From contig NZ_JAKGCS010000006.1 in assembly GCF_021556395.1 (NCBI RefSeq), forward strand, positions 186,001-250,000: a stretch of DNA of 64,000 bases, written 5' to 3'. The DNA is from Acuticoccus kalidii (GTDB taxonomy: Bacteria > Pseudomonadota > Alphaproteobacteria > Rhizobiales > Amorphaceae). Each line of letters opens with the position of its first letter. Position 1 is the stretch's first letter. Shown here piece after piece: positions 54,677 to 62,948 of the stretch. Both the position numbers and the translations under genes were made by a program. Under the pieces are notes generated by a model, which was not told the DNA's origin, did not search any database, and saw nothing but the letters and a program-made list of their open reading frames with translations.

Positions 54677-56083
54677 TCAGAGACGCTTCAGCCACCGCAG
54701 CAATCGGCGGATCCAAAGCGCGTCGAGTTTGGCCGCGAAGTGGCCGACAGCGGCGCGTTTTCCGGCCTCGGCGAGCGTCGGATAAGGCGGCACATAACTC
54801 GCGAGGGTCGAGAGCTTCACCTTCGCGGCGAGCGCCAAGGCGTAGGTCGAGGCGATGTCGCCCGCGGTCGGAGCGACGATGGTGGCGCCGAGCAGCCGCC
54901 CGCGGCCGGAAATGACGAGTTTGACGAAGCCGTCGGTCGCGCCGTCGGTGCGGCCGCGGTCGGTCTCGCAGAGCGCGGCGGTCTGGGTCGTAGCGCTTGG
55001 ATCGCGCGCCGCCGCCTCGGCCGCGGTGAGCCCGACCTGGGCGATCTCGGGCATGGTGTAAGTGACGCGCGGCATGGTGTCCGGTGCGTAGCGGACGGGC
55101 AGGCGAAACACGATCGAGCGCACCACGAGGCTGGCCTGATGGCCCGCGACATGGGTGAATTGAAGTCCGCCGGTCACGTCGCCGATCGCGTAGATGCGCC
55201 GGTTGGTGGTTCGCATCGCGTGATCGACGGTGATGCCGTGCGCATCATGAGCGACGCCGACGGCGTCGAGCGCCAGACCCTCGATATTGGGACGGCGGCC
55301 GGTCGCGACGAGGATCTCGTCGGCCTCGATGGTTCGCCCGTCCGAAAGCGTCAGGGTGCGCGTCCCGTCGCGGGCGCTGCAACGAAGGAGCCGCGTCTCC
55401 TCCATGATCTCGACGCCGCCCTCCTGAAGCGCCCGCCGCACGATGGCGACCGCCTCCGGGTCCTCCTTGCTGAGAAGATGACCCTCCTCGATGATCGTGA
55501 CTCCGGCGCCGAGCGCGGCGAACGCCTGTCCGAGCTCCACGCCGACCGCCCCGCCACCGATGATCGCGAGCCGCGCGGGAAGCCGGGTGAGATCGAAGAC
55601 GCTCTCGTTGGTGAGGGGCGCGCAGTCGGCGAGCCCCTCGATGGGCGGAATGAAGGGGCGCGAGCCGGTCGCGATGACGGTTCGGCGCGCGCGGACCGAG
55701 GCCGGGCCGGCGACGACGGTTCCGTCCGCCTCGAAATGCGCCCGTTCGCGCAGCACCGTCACGCCGAGGGATTCGAAGCGCTCCACCGAATCGTGCGGCG
55801 CGATCGAAGCCACCACGTCGACCACCCGGGTCTGGACCGCCGGAAAGTCGATCCGCGGCTCGGCGTAGACGCCGAAGCGCGCCCCGTCGCGCGCGGCGGC
55901 GGCGTGGCGAGCGGCCGCGATCAGCGATTTCGAGGGGACGCAGCCGGTGTTGAGGCAGTCGCCGCCCATCTTTCCGGCCTCGATCAGGACGACGGTCTGC
56001 TCGAGGCTCGCGCTTGCGGCGGCGACGGTCAGCCCCGCGGATCCGGCGCCGATGACGCAGATATCGGCCTTGATTTCGTTCAT
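54677..56083 (-). CDS. FAD-dependent pyridine-nucleotide disulfide oxidoreductase
   Basis: Protein of 468 residues, similar to dihydrolipoamide dehydrogenases and mercuric reductases. The FAD site is ICVIGAGSAGL, the redox-active disulfide GGDCLNTGCVPSK, the NAD(P) site AIIGGGAVGVELGQ, and the second FAD contact IYAIGDVTGG. The C-terminal His-Pro of glutathione and lipoamide enzymes is replaced: YVPPYPTLAEAGKRA. The N-terminal extra Cys domain of MerA is missing. The ATG overlaps the stop of the membrane-protein gene by 4 bases. The substrate is unknown; redox partnering with the membrane protein is an inference. Confidence 0.88.
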   Translation of the reverse strand: MNEIKADICVIGAGSAGLTVAAASASLEQTVVLIEAGKMGGDCLNTGCVPSKSLIAAARHAAAARDGARFGVYAEPRIDFPAVQTRVVDVVASIAPHDSVERFESLGVTVLRERAHFEADGTVVAGPASVRARRTVIATGSRPFIPPIEGLADCAPLTNESVFDLTRLPARLAIIGGGAVGVELGQAFAALGAGVTIIEEGHLLSKEDPEAVAIVRRALQEGGVEIMEETRLLRCSARDGTRTLTLSDGRTIEADEILVATGRRPNIEGLALDAVGVAHDAHGITVDHAMRTTNRRIYAIGDVTGGLQFTHVAGHQASLVVRSIVFRLPVRYAPDTMPRVTYTMPEIAQVGLTAAEAAARDPSATTQTAALCETDRGRTDGATDGFVKLVISGRGRLLGATIVAPTAGDIASTYALALAAKVKLSTLASYVPPYPTLAEAGKRAAVGHFAAKLDALWIRRLLRWLKRL

Positions 56084-56919
56084 TGGGAAGCCTCGCCGAC
56101 GCCTGCCGCCGGGTCGCGCCGCGCCCGGTATCGCCGCACGAATACCGGCACGAGGGCGAGCAGGGAAAGGGCTGCGAGGGCCGTCATGATCTGCCAGGTC
56201 CAGAGCGCGCCGATATCGATCGTGCACGTCTTGGCGGCGAGGCAGCCGGGATCGGCCTCCTCCTGGGCCTTGATCAACCCGCCGAGACCGCTGCCCAGAA
56301 AGGCGTAGACGAATGTTCCCGGCACGATCCCGAGAAGGGTCGCGAGGAGGAAGGTGCCGAGGCGCACATTGAAGAGCGCCGGCGCGACATTGATCAACCA
56401 GAAGGGAAAGACCGGAACGAGGCGCAGGAAGAGAAGATAGCTGAACGCATCCGCCTCGAAGCCTTCCGCGAGGCGTTGTGCGGCCGGTCCGGCCCGCGCC
56501 CGGAGCGCCTCGCCGATCGAGCTCTTCGCCGCGAGGAAGATGATGGCGCCCCCGAGGGTCGCCGACACGATGGTGAGGAGCGTCGCGACGAACGGTCCGA
56601 ACAGGAAGCCGCCGATGATCGTGAGAAGGCTTGCCCCCGGAAAGGAAACCGCGACGGCGATCACATAGGCCGCGCAATAGATGAGGCACATCAGGACGAA
56701 GTTGGCGGCGACCGCGGCGAGCAGCCCCTCGCGCTTATAAATGACGTGCGTCAGCGAGACCTTGTCGTCGAGGCCGAGAGCGTAAAAGGCGGCCGTCGCG
56801 ATCGCGAGCGCGACGAGCGGCCACAGGCGCCACCAGCGCCAGCGTTTGCGGTCCGCTCCCAACGTCGCTCGCGGCGGCAAGTCCTTGCCTGCTGACGTGT
56901 CGTCATCGATGGGGTTCAA
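56080..56919 (-). CDS. TVP38/TMEM64 (DedA/VTT-related) membrane protein
   Basis: Integral membrane protein of about 279 residues. It has the VTT-domain core: AVSFPGASLLTIIGGFLFGP, then AKSSIGEALRARAG and FLRLVPVFPFWLINVAPAL, with Arg and Pro residues conserved in DedA-like transporters. These proteins act in lipid or undecaprenyl-phosphate scrambling. Both plausible starts are TTG: 56,919 (adopted; purine-rich region upstream) or 56,979. It is coupled to the flavin reductase gene and diverges from rpmH. Confidence 0.85.
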   Translation of the reverse strand: MNPIDDDTSAGKDLPPRATLGADRKRWRWWRLWPLVALAIATAAFYALGLDDKVSLTHVIYKREGLLAAVAANFVLMCLIYCAAYVIAVAVSFPGASLLTIIGGFLFGPFVATLLTIVSATLGGAIIFLAAKSSIGEALRARAGPAAQRLAEGFEADAFSYLLFLRLVPVFPFWLINVAPALFNVRLGTFLLATLLGIVPGTFVYAFLGSGLGGLIKAQEEADPGCLAAKTCTIDIGALWTWQIMTALAALSLLALVPVFVRRYRARRDPAAGVGEASQ

Positions 56920-57061
56920 CGCCTCTGCCTTCCTGTCGCTACGGCAATCCAAGTGACGTTGGGGGAGGGTGCGACACAAGGGCGGGGGCGCTCACGTCAC
57001 GTGAGCCCTTTTCAAGCCTGCGTGACGGAGCCGCGAATTGCAGATCGCCCACGCGCTTGCG

Positions 57062-57090
57062 TTGACAGCGCGGGGCGCCATTTCTATACC
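57062..57090 (+). promoter_or_regulatory. Sigma-70-type promoter of rpmH-rnpA-yidC
   Basis: Perfect -35 TTGACA (57,062-57,067), 17-base spacer, TATACC (57,085-57,090). Predicted start near 57,097, about 85 bases before the rpmH ATG. This is the best promoter match in the window, as expected for ribosomal protein L34. Confidence 0.82.
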
Positions 57091-57182
57091 CCATGCGTCG
57101 AGGAACCCGCGGGGTCCTCTCTTTCCATTTTTTCTGTGTGTCCTGCGCTGCGGCGTGCGCTCGGCCACGGCGAGAGGCTGTC

Positions 57183-57320
57183 ATGACGAAACGTACCTAT
57201 CAACCCAGCAAGCTTGTTCGGAAGCGTCGTCACGGTTTCCGTGCGCGCATGGCCACCAAAGGCGGCCGCCGCGTCCTCAACGCGCGTCGCGCGAAGGGCC
57301 GCAAGTCGCTGTCCGCTTGA
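57183..57320 (+). CDS. rpmH: 50S ribosomal protein L34
   Basis: Very basic protein of 45 residues, [19 protein letters not shown] at the start and [16 protein letters not shown] at the end, the invariant L34 sequence. Only 10 bases separate it from rnpA. It binds 23S rRNA. Confidence 0.98.
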   Translation: MTKRTYQPSKLVRKRRHGFRARMATKGGRRVLNARRAKGRKSLSA

Positions 57321-57330
57321 TCCGATACGG

Positions 57331-57699
57331 ATGAACCGGCTCAAGAAACGGGCCGCGTTCAAGGCCGTCGCCAAAGGCGTGCGCATCAATCGTGAGGCGT
57401 TCACGCTGCAGGCGCTACGGCGCAACGATACGAACGAGCTTCGCGGGGGCGACCCGCGAATTGGCTTCACTGTGACCAAGAAGGTCGGTAACGCCGTCGT
57501 GCGCAATCGCATCAAACGGCGTTTTCGCGCGCTCAGCGACACGATGCGCGATGAATTCTGCGATCAGACCGACTATGTGATCGTGGCGCGACGAGCGGCG
57601 CTCGACGCTCCGTTCACCGACCTCGGCGACGAGCTCGCCATGGCGATCGGCGCTGCGCGCGACAAAATCGAAAGACCCGCGGTTCAAAAGAGAGCGTAA
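57331..57699 (+). CDS. rnpA: Ribonuclease P protein component
   Basis: Small basic protein of 122 residues. The RNR signature appears in VGNAVVRNRIKRRFRAL, after GFTVTKKVGNA. It helps the RNase P RNA cleave tRNA 5' leaders. The ATG at 57,331 follows the rpmH stop closely; the stop shares one base with the yidC start (TAATG). Confidence 0.97.
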   Translation: MNRLKKRAAFKAVAKGVRINREAFTLQALRRNDTNELRGGDPRIGFTVTKKVGNAVVRNRIKRRFRALSDTMRDEFCDQTDYVIVARRAALDAPFTDLGDELAMAIGAARDKIERPAVQKRA

Positions 57700-59549
57700 T
57701 GGGCGACAACCGTAACATGTTCATCGCGATCGGCCTGTCGCTGGCGGTGATCATCCTGTGGCAGTTCTTCTTCATTGAACCGCGGATGGAGGCCGAACGG
57801 GCCGTCCAGCGTCAGGAAACGATCGAAACGCAGCAGACCGACGCCGTGACGGGCAATGCCGGTTCGGTGGGCACCGGCTCGGGAGATATCCCGGCGGCGC
57901 CGCAAGCCGAGGGCACGGCCGGCGGCGCGCCGGCGACCGGCGCTCCCGCTGCGGGCACCCCGGCCGAGGTCGCGTCCATCCCCCGCCTTCCGATCGAGAC
58001 GCCGAGCGTCGATGGTTCGATCAGTCTCGTCGGCGCACGCCTCGACGATCTGAAGCTCAAGAATTATCGCGTCACCGTCGATCCGGAGAGCGCGGAGATC
58101 ACGCTGCTCTCGCCGATGGGGACCGTGAGCCCCTATTTCGTGGAAAGCGGCTGGGTTCCCGCCGACGGGTCGACCGTCGTGCCGAACTCCGAAACGCTGT
58201 GGACCGTCGAGACCGGCGAAACGCTGACCCCCGACACCCCCGTCACGCTGACCTGGGACAACGGCGCCGGCCTTCTCTTCCGCCGGACGATCGAGATCGA
58301 CGAGAACTACATGTTCCGCGTCACCCAGCAGATCGTGAACCAGACGGAAGCGGCCGTCACGCTCTATCCCTACAGCCGGGTCCGCCGGCAGGGCCAGATC
58401 GAGACCTCGGGCTTCTTCATCCTGCACGAGGGCATGATCGGTATCGCCGGCGATGCGGGCCTCGAGCAGACCTCTTATGGCGACCTCGCCGACGAGGGCG
58501 TCATCAACCTGCCGCACTCCAACAGCGGCTGGGTCGGCATCACCGACAAATATTGGGCGACGTCGGTCATCCCCGAGGCGGGCACCCCGTTCCAGCCGCG
58601 CTTCCTCTATGCGGGCAGCGGCAACGTCCCCGCCTATCAGGCCGACTATCTCGCCGACGCGGTCGAGGTCGCCCCGGGGGCGACCGCCGAGGCCGTCGGC
58701 CTCGTGTTCGCCGGCGCCAAGCAGGCCAACCTCATTCGCGCCTATGAGGAGGCCGACAACATCGACCGCTTCAATCTGCTGATCGATTGGGGCTGGTTCT
58801 ACTTCATCACGAAGCCGATGTTTTTCCTGATCGACTGGATCTACAGCCATGTCGGGAACTTTGGCGTCGCCATCCTGATCACGACGGTTCTGATCAAGCT
58901 GCTCTTCTTCCCGCTGGCCCAGCGCGCCTACACGTCGATGGCGAAGATGAAGGCGCTGCAGCCGAAAATCATGCAGATGCGGGAGCGTTACAAAGACGAC
59001 CGCATGAAGCAGCAGCAAGAGATGATGGAGCTGTACAAGAAGGAAAAGGTGAACCCGCTCGCCGGGTGTATCCCGATCCTTATTCAGATCCCGGTCTTCT
59101 TCTCGCTCTACAAGACCATCTTTATCTCGATCGACATGCGCCATGCGCCGTTCTTCGGCTGGATCCAGGATCTTTCGGCGCCCGATCCGACGTCGATCTT
59201 CAACCTGTTCGGTCTCATCCCGTACGATCCGGCCAGCGTGCCCATGATCGGCGCCTTCCTCATGGTCGGTGTGTGGCCGCTCATCATGGGCATCACGATG
59301 TGGGTGCAGATGAAGATGAATCCGGCGCCGCCGGATCCGACGCAGGCGATGATCTTCAACTGGATGCCGTTGTTCTTCACCTTCCTGCTCGCCTCGTTCC
59401 CGGCCGGCCTCGTGATCTACTGGGCGTGGAACAACCTTCTGTCGGTGACGCAGCAATACGTCATCATGCGCCGCCAGGGTGTGAAGGTCGAATTGTGGGA
59501 CAACGTCACCGGCATCTTCCGCAGGTCGAAACAGAAGGGCGCGACCTGA
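57699..59549 (+). CDS. yidC: Membrane protein insertase YidC
   Basis: Protein of 616 residues. The first helix (FIAIGLSLAVIILWQFFFI) is followed by a linker rich in Gly/Ala/Pro, the large periplasmic P1 beta-domain, and the conserved five-helix Oxa1 core (NFGVAILITTVLIKLLFFPL, including the hydrophilic-groove Arg in AQRAYTSMAKM). It inserts proteins with and without SecYEG. No yidD gene lies between rnpA and yidC, although many bacteria have one there. Confidence 0.97.
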   Translation: MGDNRNMFIAIGLSLAVIILWQFFFIEPRMEAERAVQRQETIETQQTDAVTGNAGSVGTGSGDIPAAPQAEGTAGGAPATGAPAAGTPAEVASIPRLPIETPSVDGSISLVGARLDDLKLKNYRVTVDPESAEITLLSPMGTVSPYFVESGWVPADGSTVVPNSETLWTVETGETLTPDTPVTLTWDNGAGLLFRRTIEIDENYMFRVTQQIVNQTEAAVTLYPYSRVRRQGQIETSGFFILHEGMIGIAGDAGLEQTSYGDLADEGVINLPHSNSGWVGITDKYWATSVIPEAGTPFQPRFLYAGSGNVPAYQADYLADAVEVAPGATAEAVGLVFAGAKQANLIRAYEEADNIDRFNLLIDWGWFYFITKPMFFLIDWIYSHVGNFGVAILITTVLIKLLFFPLAQRAYTSMAKMKALQPKIMQMRERYKDDRMKQQQEMMELYKKEKVNPLAGCIPILIQIPVFFSLYKTIFISIDMRHAPFFGWIQDLSAPDPTSIFNLFGLIPYDPASVPMIGAFLMVGVWPLIMGITMWVQMKMNPAPPDPTQAMIFNWMPLFFTFLLASFPAGLVIYWAWNNLLSVTQQYVIMRRQGVKVELWDNVTGIFRRSKQKGAT

Positions 59550-59559
59550 CGAGAACACG

Positions 59560-59584
59560 CGCCTCCGCCCTCGCGGCGGAGGCG
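59560..59584 (+). terminator. Hairpin after yidC
   Basis: CGCCTCCGCC (59,560-59,569) pairs perfectly with GGCGGAGGCG (59,575-59,584) over a CTCGC loop, the same loop as the petC terminator. There is no T-run, so termination would be partial or Rho-aided. Confidence 0.55.
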
Positions 59585-60093
59585 ACATCACCGGTCGCGC
59601 CCCCGCCACCGGTCGGGTCCGGGCCGCCGGCGAAAGTCCGGCCCTAGCGAGAGTCGACCCGCCAGGCGCGGCTGAGCGCCGCCCGGCCGGCTTTGACCGA
59701 GTTGCCCAGCTCCCAGCCTCGTCGGACCAGTCCCGATTGGCCGAACGTCCGCCATCCAGCGGCGAACTGGCGCGACGGTAAGCGGGCCGACTTGCGCAGC
59801 GCGCCGCGCGCCTGACCCCCACCCGGCCGATCTGACTTCGGCAACCCGTGTCGGTCGGACCCGGCCGCGACTGACTTTGCTTCCACGGCCCGCACACGGT
59901 GCGTGAAAACGAGGGCGGAGCGAGTCGCCGACGTGGCTCGAACGGGTCCACGTTGGACGCTGAACGCGCACCGGTCGGACGCCGCGCGCCGGCCATTGCG
60001 CGCTCCCGCAAAGCGTTGAACGCGAATCGTGCGCCGGAGCGTTCGCCGCCCGTTCGAAGGCGGGATCGACCCGAGAGAAGGGAGCCGCCGGCT

Positions 60094-60122
60094 TTGTCTC
60101 GCTCGATCATTTCCGATACAGC
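60094..60122 (+). promoter_or_regulatory. Probable sigma-70-type promoter of engB
   Basis: TTGTCT (60,094-60,099), 17-base spacer, TACAGC (60,117-60,122). The -35 is identical to that of rplY. Predicted start near 60,129, upstream of every candidate engB start codon. Confidence 0.5.
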
Positions 60123-60188
60123 GAAGGCTGTTTTAAACTGGGGCCGACACCACGTGAGGGAGCCCCGATCCCGGCAACGCTCGCCGGC

Positions 60189-61079
60189 ATGACAGGCGAG
60201 GCCGCAATCGCGGCGATCTTGGCGCGCGCCACCCGCATGACCGCCGGTAAGGACATGACCGAAATGCCATCGACGCCCCGGCCAGACGGTGCCCCCACTC
60301 CCGCCGCGGAGAACAGCGATCGCGACAGCGCCGTCGACGAGACGAACGACGTCGGCGAGGCGACGGACACCGCCAGCGAAGGACGCCCGGCCGACGCCAT
60401 AGCCGGCGCCGATTTCGCCGACGCGCCTGAGCCGACGCCCGAGAACGCCGCCCATGCGGCGTCTCTCGAGGCCGGCCGGCTGATGTTCGCGGGGCCCTGG
60501 GACTTCCAGCGCGCGTGCCATGCCATCGACCAACTCCCGGCGTCCGGGCCCATGGAGGTCGCGTTCGCTGGCCGCTCCAATGTGGGCAAGTCGACACTTC
60601 TCAACGCGCTCACCGGGCGCAAACAGCTCGCGCGGTCGTCCAACACGCCGGGCCGCACCCGCGCCCTCAACCTGTTCGGGCGGACCGACGGGATCGGCCC
60701 GGTGATCGTCGACATGCCGGGCTATGGCTACGCCAAGGCGCCAAAAACCGAAGTCGCGGCCTGGACGAAGCTCGTGTTCGACTACCTGCGCGGCCGCCCG
60801 AATCTGCGCCGGGTCTATCTGCTGATCGATGCTCGCCATGGTCCTAAGCCGGTCGACATCGAAGCAATGTCGGTGATGGACGAGGCGGCCATCAGCTACC
60901 AGGCGGTCCTCACGAAGGCGGACAAAGGCGGTTCGCAGCGTCGCGACGTGATCCGCAAGACCGAGGAGGCGCTCCGCCGCCGTGCCGCCGCGCATCCGGA
61001 AATTATCGTCACCTCGTCCAACAAGAGTGACGGGATCGCCGAATTGCGGGCCGCGATCGCCGACCTCGAGACGAATTAG
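60189..61079 (+). CDS. engB: Ribosome biogenesis GTPase EngB (YihA/YsxC) with acidic N-terminal extension
   Basis: GTPase of up to 296 residues. The G1 motif is [10 protein letters not shown]3 is [11 protein letters not shown] and G4 is TKADKG, followed by SSNKSDG (G5). It assists assembly of the 50S subunit. About 95 residues before the GTPase domain are Asp/Glu/Ala-rich; most EngB proteins have 20-40 residues there. The start is uncertain (ATG at 60,189, 60,237, 60,255 or 60,264; AAGGA precedes the last two). It appears to have its own promoter. Confidence 0.93.
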   Translation: MTGEAAIAAILARATRMTAGKDMTEMPSTPRPDGAPTPAAENSDRDSAVDETNDVGEATDTASEGRPADAIAGADFADAPEPTPENAAHAASLEAGRLMFAGPWDFQRACHAIDQLPASGPMEVAFAGRSNVGKSTLLNALTGRKQLARSSNTPGRTRALNLFGRTDGIGPVIVDMPGYGYAKAPKTEVAAWTKLVFDYLRGRPNLRRVYLLIDARHGPKPVDIEAMSVMDEAAISYQAVLTKADKGGSQRRDVIRKTEEALRRRAAAHPEIIVTSSNKSDGIAELRAAIADLETN

Positions 61080-61167
61080 CGCATCGCGGCTCTCCCGCTC
61101 TGTCCGGTCGAGGCGTTTCGATGGTGTGACCTGAAGGCAACGGGTCAGCCTTCCTTGCGCGGAGATG

Positions 61168-61196
61168 TTGTGCTCTCCGACCGCGTCGTCCAATAA
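61168..61196 (+). promoter_or_regulatory. Possible promoter of the secreted-protein gene at 61.2 kb
   Basis: TTGTGC (61,168-61,173), 17-base spacer, CAATAA (61,191-61,196), about 37 bases before the ATG. The spacing is right but the -10 match is weak. Confidence 0.3.
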
Positions 61197-61232
61197 CGGA
61201 GTGTCGCGCGTAGAGTGAGGGACGCAGCAGCC

Positions 61233-61736
61233 ATGTTGAGCCGTATCGTCTCGGCGATCGTATTCGTCTTTGTCGCCGTGAACGGAGCTTCCGCCGCGGA
61301 TCTTGGGGCCGAACCGGTCTCCGCTCCGCCGGAAAAGCGCTGCAATACGTTCACCAATCTTTGGATCTTCGGCGACCCCACCAACTGCGACGGTGATCAA
61401 CTCGCCCCCGCATGCGACGCCGAGTCCGTCGTCAGCGCGGCGGTGCGCTTCGCGAATCGCGCGGAGGACGTCTACCGCCTCCCGCGTGTCACCGAATTCG
61501 TGCCCCAAGGCGAAGTTCCGCAGACGGTCTACAACCCGAGCCCGCTGGTCCGTCGCTATTGCATGGCGTCCGCAACGCTCGACACCGGGGCCCGGACGAC
61601 GGCCTACTACTTCCTCGAAGAGGACGCCGGCTTCGTCGGTTTCGGGTGGAAGGTCTATGTCTGCCTGGACGGCTATGATTCCTGGCGCGTCTATGACGGT
61701 CGCTGCCGTGTCGCTCGGCCCGCGACGGCGAACTGA
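61233..61736 (+). CDS. Conserved secreted protein of unknown function
   Basis: Protein of 167 residues. Signal peptide (MLSRIVSAIVFVFVAVNGASAA) and six Cys in the mature part, including RRYCMASATLDTG and VYVCLDGYDSW...DGRC near the end. A similar arrangement (RRYCxA... followed by a Gly-rich FGWKV segment) occurs in uncharacterised rhizobial secreted proteins. The ATG at 61,233 begins the signal; a GTG 18 bases upstream is in frame. A strong terminator follows. Confidence 0.75.
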   Translation: MLSRIVSAIVFVFVAVNGASAADLGAEPVSAPPEKRCNTFTNLWIFGDPTNCDGDQLAPACDAESVVSAAVRFANRAEDVYRLPRVTEFVPQGEVPQTVYNPSPLVRRYCMASATLDTGARTTAYYFLEEDAGFVGFGWKVYVCLDGYDSWRVYDGRCRVARPATAN

Positions 61737-62228
61737 AGCCGCGCACCGCACAACCGGTCCGCTACGAGGCGCGTGGTCGAACCATGCGCCTTTTTCGTTT
61801 GCCGCTCGGTCCATCTCGAAAGACTGAGCCGCCGATTTCGGCGTGCTGCCGGCCCTGTTGCAACGAGGCTGCTCGTCGCCGAGGGCCTCCGCGATCGCCA
61901 GCCTCCGACGCGCCTCGCCTGTCGGTGTTCTGTCCGGTTCGAGCCATCCGTGCGGGCGCCCATGGCTTGAGCGGTCGAGCCGCATCGTCCTCAATGACGT
62001 CATATGCGCGGCAGAGTTTCCCGTCGCGACAGTCGGCCGAGACGGGATCCGCCTCTCCGGATCGCCGGATGCGACGGCCATCGCCGCTGATCTCCATCGG
62101 CCTTCAGGCGGTGGCAAGGGGGCCGAGAACCGTCCTCCTTGCGGCGGTATGGCGGTGAAACGTAACGTGTCCGGGGGCTCAATTCGGAGCGCCCGGTGGT
62201 CCGCCGACGCGCTGAGAGGTGAGGCAGG
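61737..62228. other. Intergenic region upstream of the RNase T2 gene
   Basis: About 490 bases with no recognisable gene. An intrinsic terminator lies at its left edge. A weak TTGCGG ... TAACGT pair (62,139-62,168, 18-base spacer) could serve the RNase T2 gene but is not convincing. Confidence 0.5.
61767..61797 (+). terminator. Intrinsic terminator after the secreted-protein gene
   Basis: AGGCGCGTGGT (61,767-61,777) pairs with ACCATGCGCCT (61,781-61,791) with a single G-U wobble and a 3-base loop, followed by TTTTCG. Strong Rho-independent form, about 30 bases after the stop. Confidence 0.85.
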
Positions 62229-62948
62229 ATGACGTCCCGATCGACACCCACCCTTCGGGCCAGGAATTCTCAAAACATTTCTGCGGGGCGGCAGGCGACC
62301 GGCAGGATGATGCTCGCCGTGGCGCTTTGCATCATGGCTGCGGCCGGCATGGATCGCTCGGCTTGGGGGCAATCGTCTCGGCCGGATGTCGACTATTATG
62401 TGTTGGCTCTCTCCTGGTCGCCGAGCTTTTGCGAGACGCATCAAGGCGGTGGCGAACGGCTTCAATGTGGTGGCGACGCCGACTTCCACTTCGTCGTTCA
62501 CGGTCTGTGGCCGTCGAACGATGCCCGCCGATTGCAATATTGCGAGTCGAACCACGCGAATCCGACGCGCCGCGAGGTCGACGCCATGCTCGACATCATG
62601 CCGAGCGCAAGCCTCGTCCGGTATCAGTGGCGCAAGCATGGCCGCTGTTCCGGTCGGTCGCCGCGGCGTTATTTTCAGTTCGTCCGCCAGGCTTTCGAGC
62701 GGATAACCATCCCGCCCGGCCTTACCTCGATGGAGCGCGGGCTGGATGCGAGGCCGTCGGTCGTGCGCGAGGCGTTTCGGCGGGCCAATCCGGGTCTCGA
62801 CGAGGACGACATCTATCTGAGATGTACCGGGGGGCAGCTCACGGAGGTTCGCATTTGCCTCGATGCGGATCTCGATTTCCGATCCTGCTCGGATGTGGGG
62901 CGAAACCGCTGCCGTGCACGCCTGATCGACATCCCCGCGCCACGCTGA
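62229..62948 (+). CDS. Ribonuclease T2-family protein, secreted
   Basis: Protein of 239 residues. A long n-region precedes a signal-peptide core (MMLAVALCIMAAAG). CAS I is HFVVHGLWPS with the first catalytic His; CAS II is YQWRKHGRC with the second His. In characterised enzymes the residue two before the Lys-His segment of CAS II is a Glu that helps catalysis (EWxKHG); here it is Gln. DVDYYVLALSWSPSFC and about eight Cys fit the family. It would degrade RNA in the periplasm or outside if active. ATG 62,229 has GAGG upstream; ATG 62,307 is the alternative. Confidence 0.88.
   Translation: MTSRSTPTLRARNSQNISAGRQATGRMMLAVALCIMAAAGMDRSAWGQSSRPDVDYYVLALSWSPSFCETHQGGGERLQCGGDADFHFVVHGLWPSNDARRLQYCESNHANPTRREVDAMLDIMPSASLVRYQWRKHGRCSGRSPRRYFQFVRQAFERITIPPGLTSMERGLDARPSVVREAFRRANPGLDEDDIYLRCTGGQLTEVRICLDADLDFRSCSDVGRNRCRARLIDIPAPR

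Larger units (their letters stand above)
59550..60188. other. Intergenic region between yidC and engB
   Basis: About 640 bases. A stem-loop follows yidC (59,560-59,584) and a likely engB promoter lies at 60,094-60,122. The remaining sequence encodes no recognisable protein in any frame; its open frames look like GC-driven noise. In related genomes a MOSC-domain gene can sit here; no trace of one was recognised. Confidence 0.55.
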
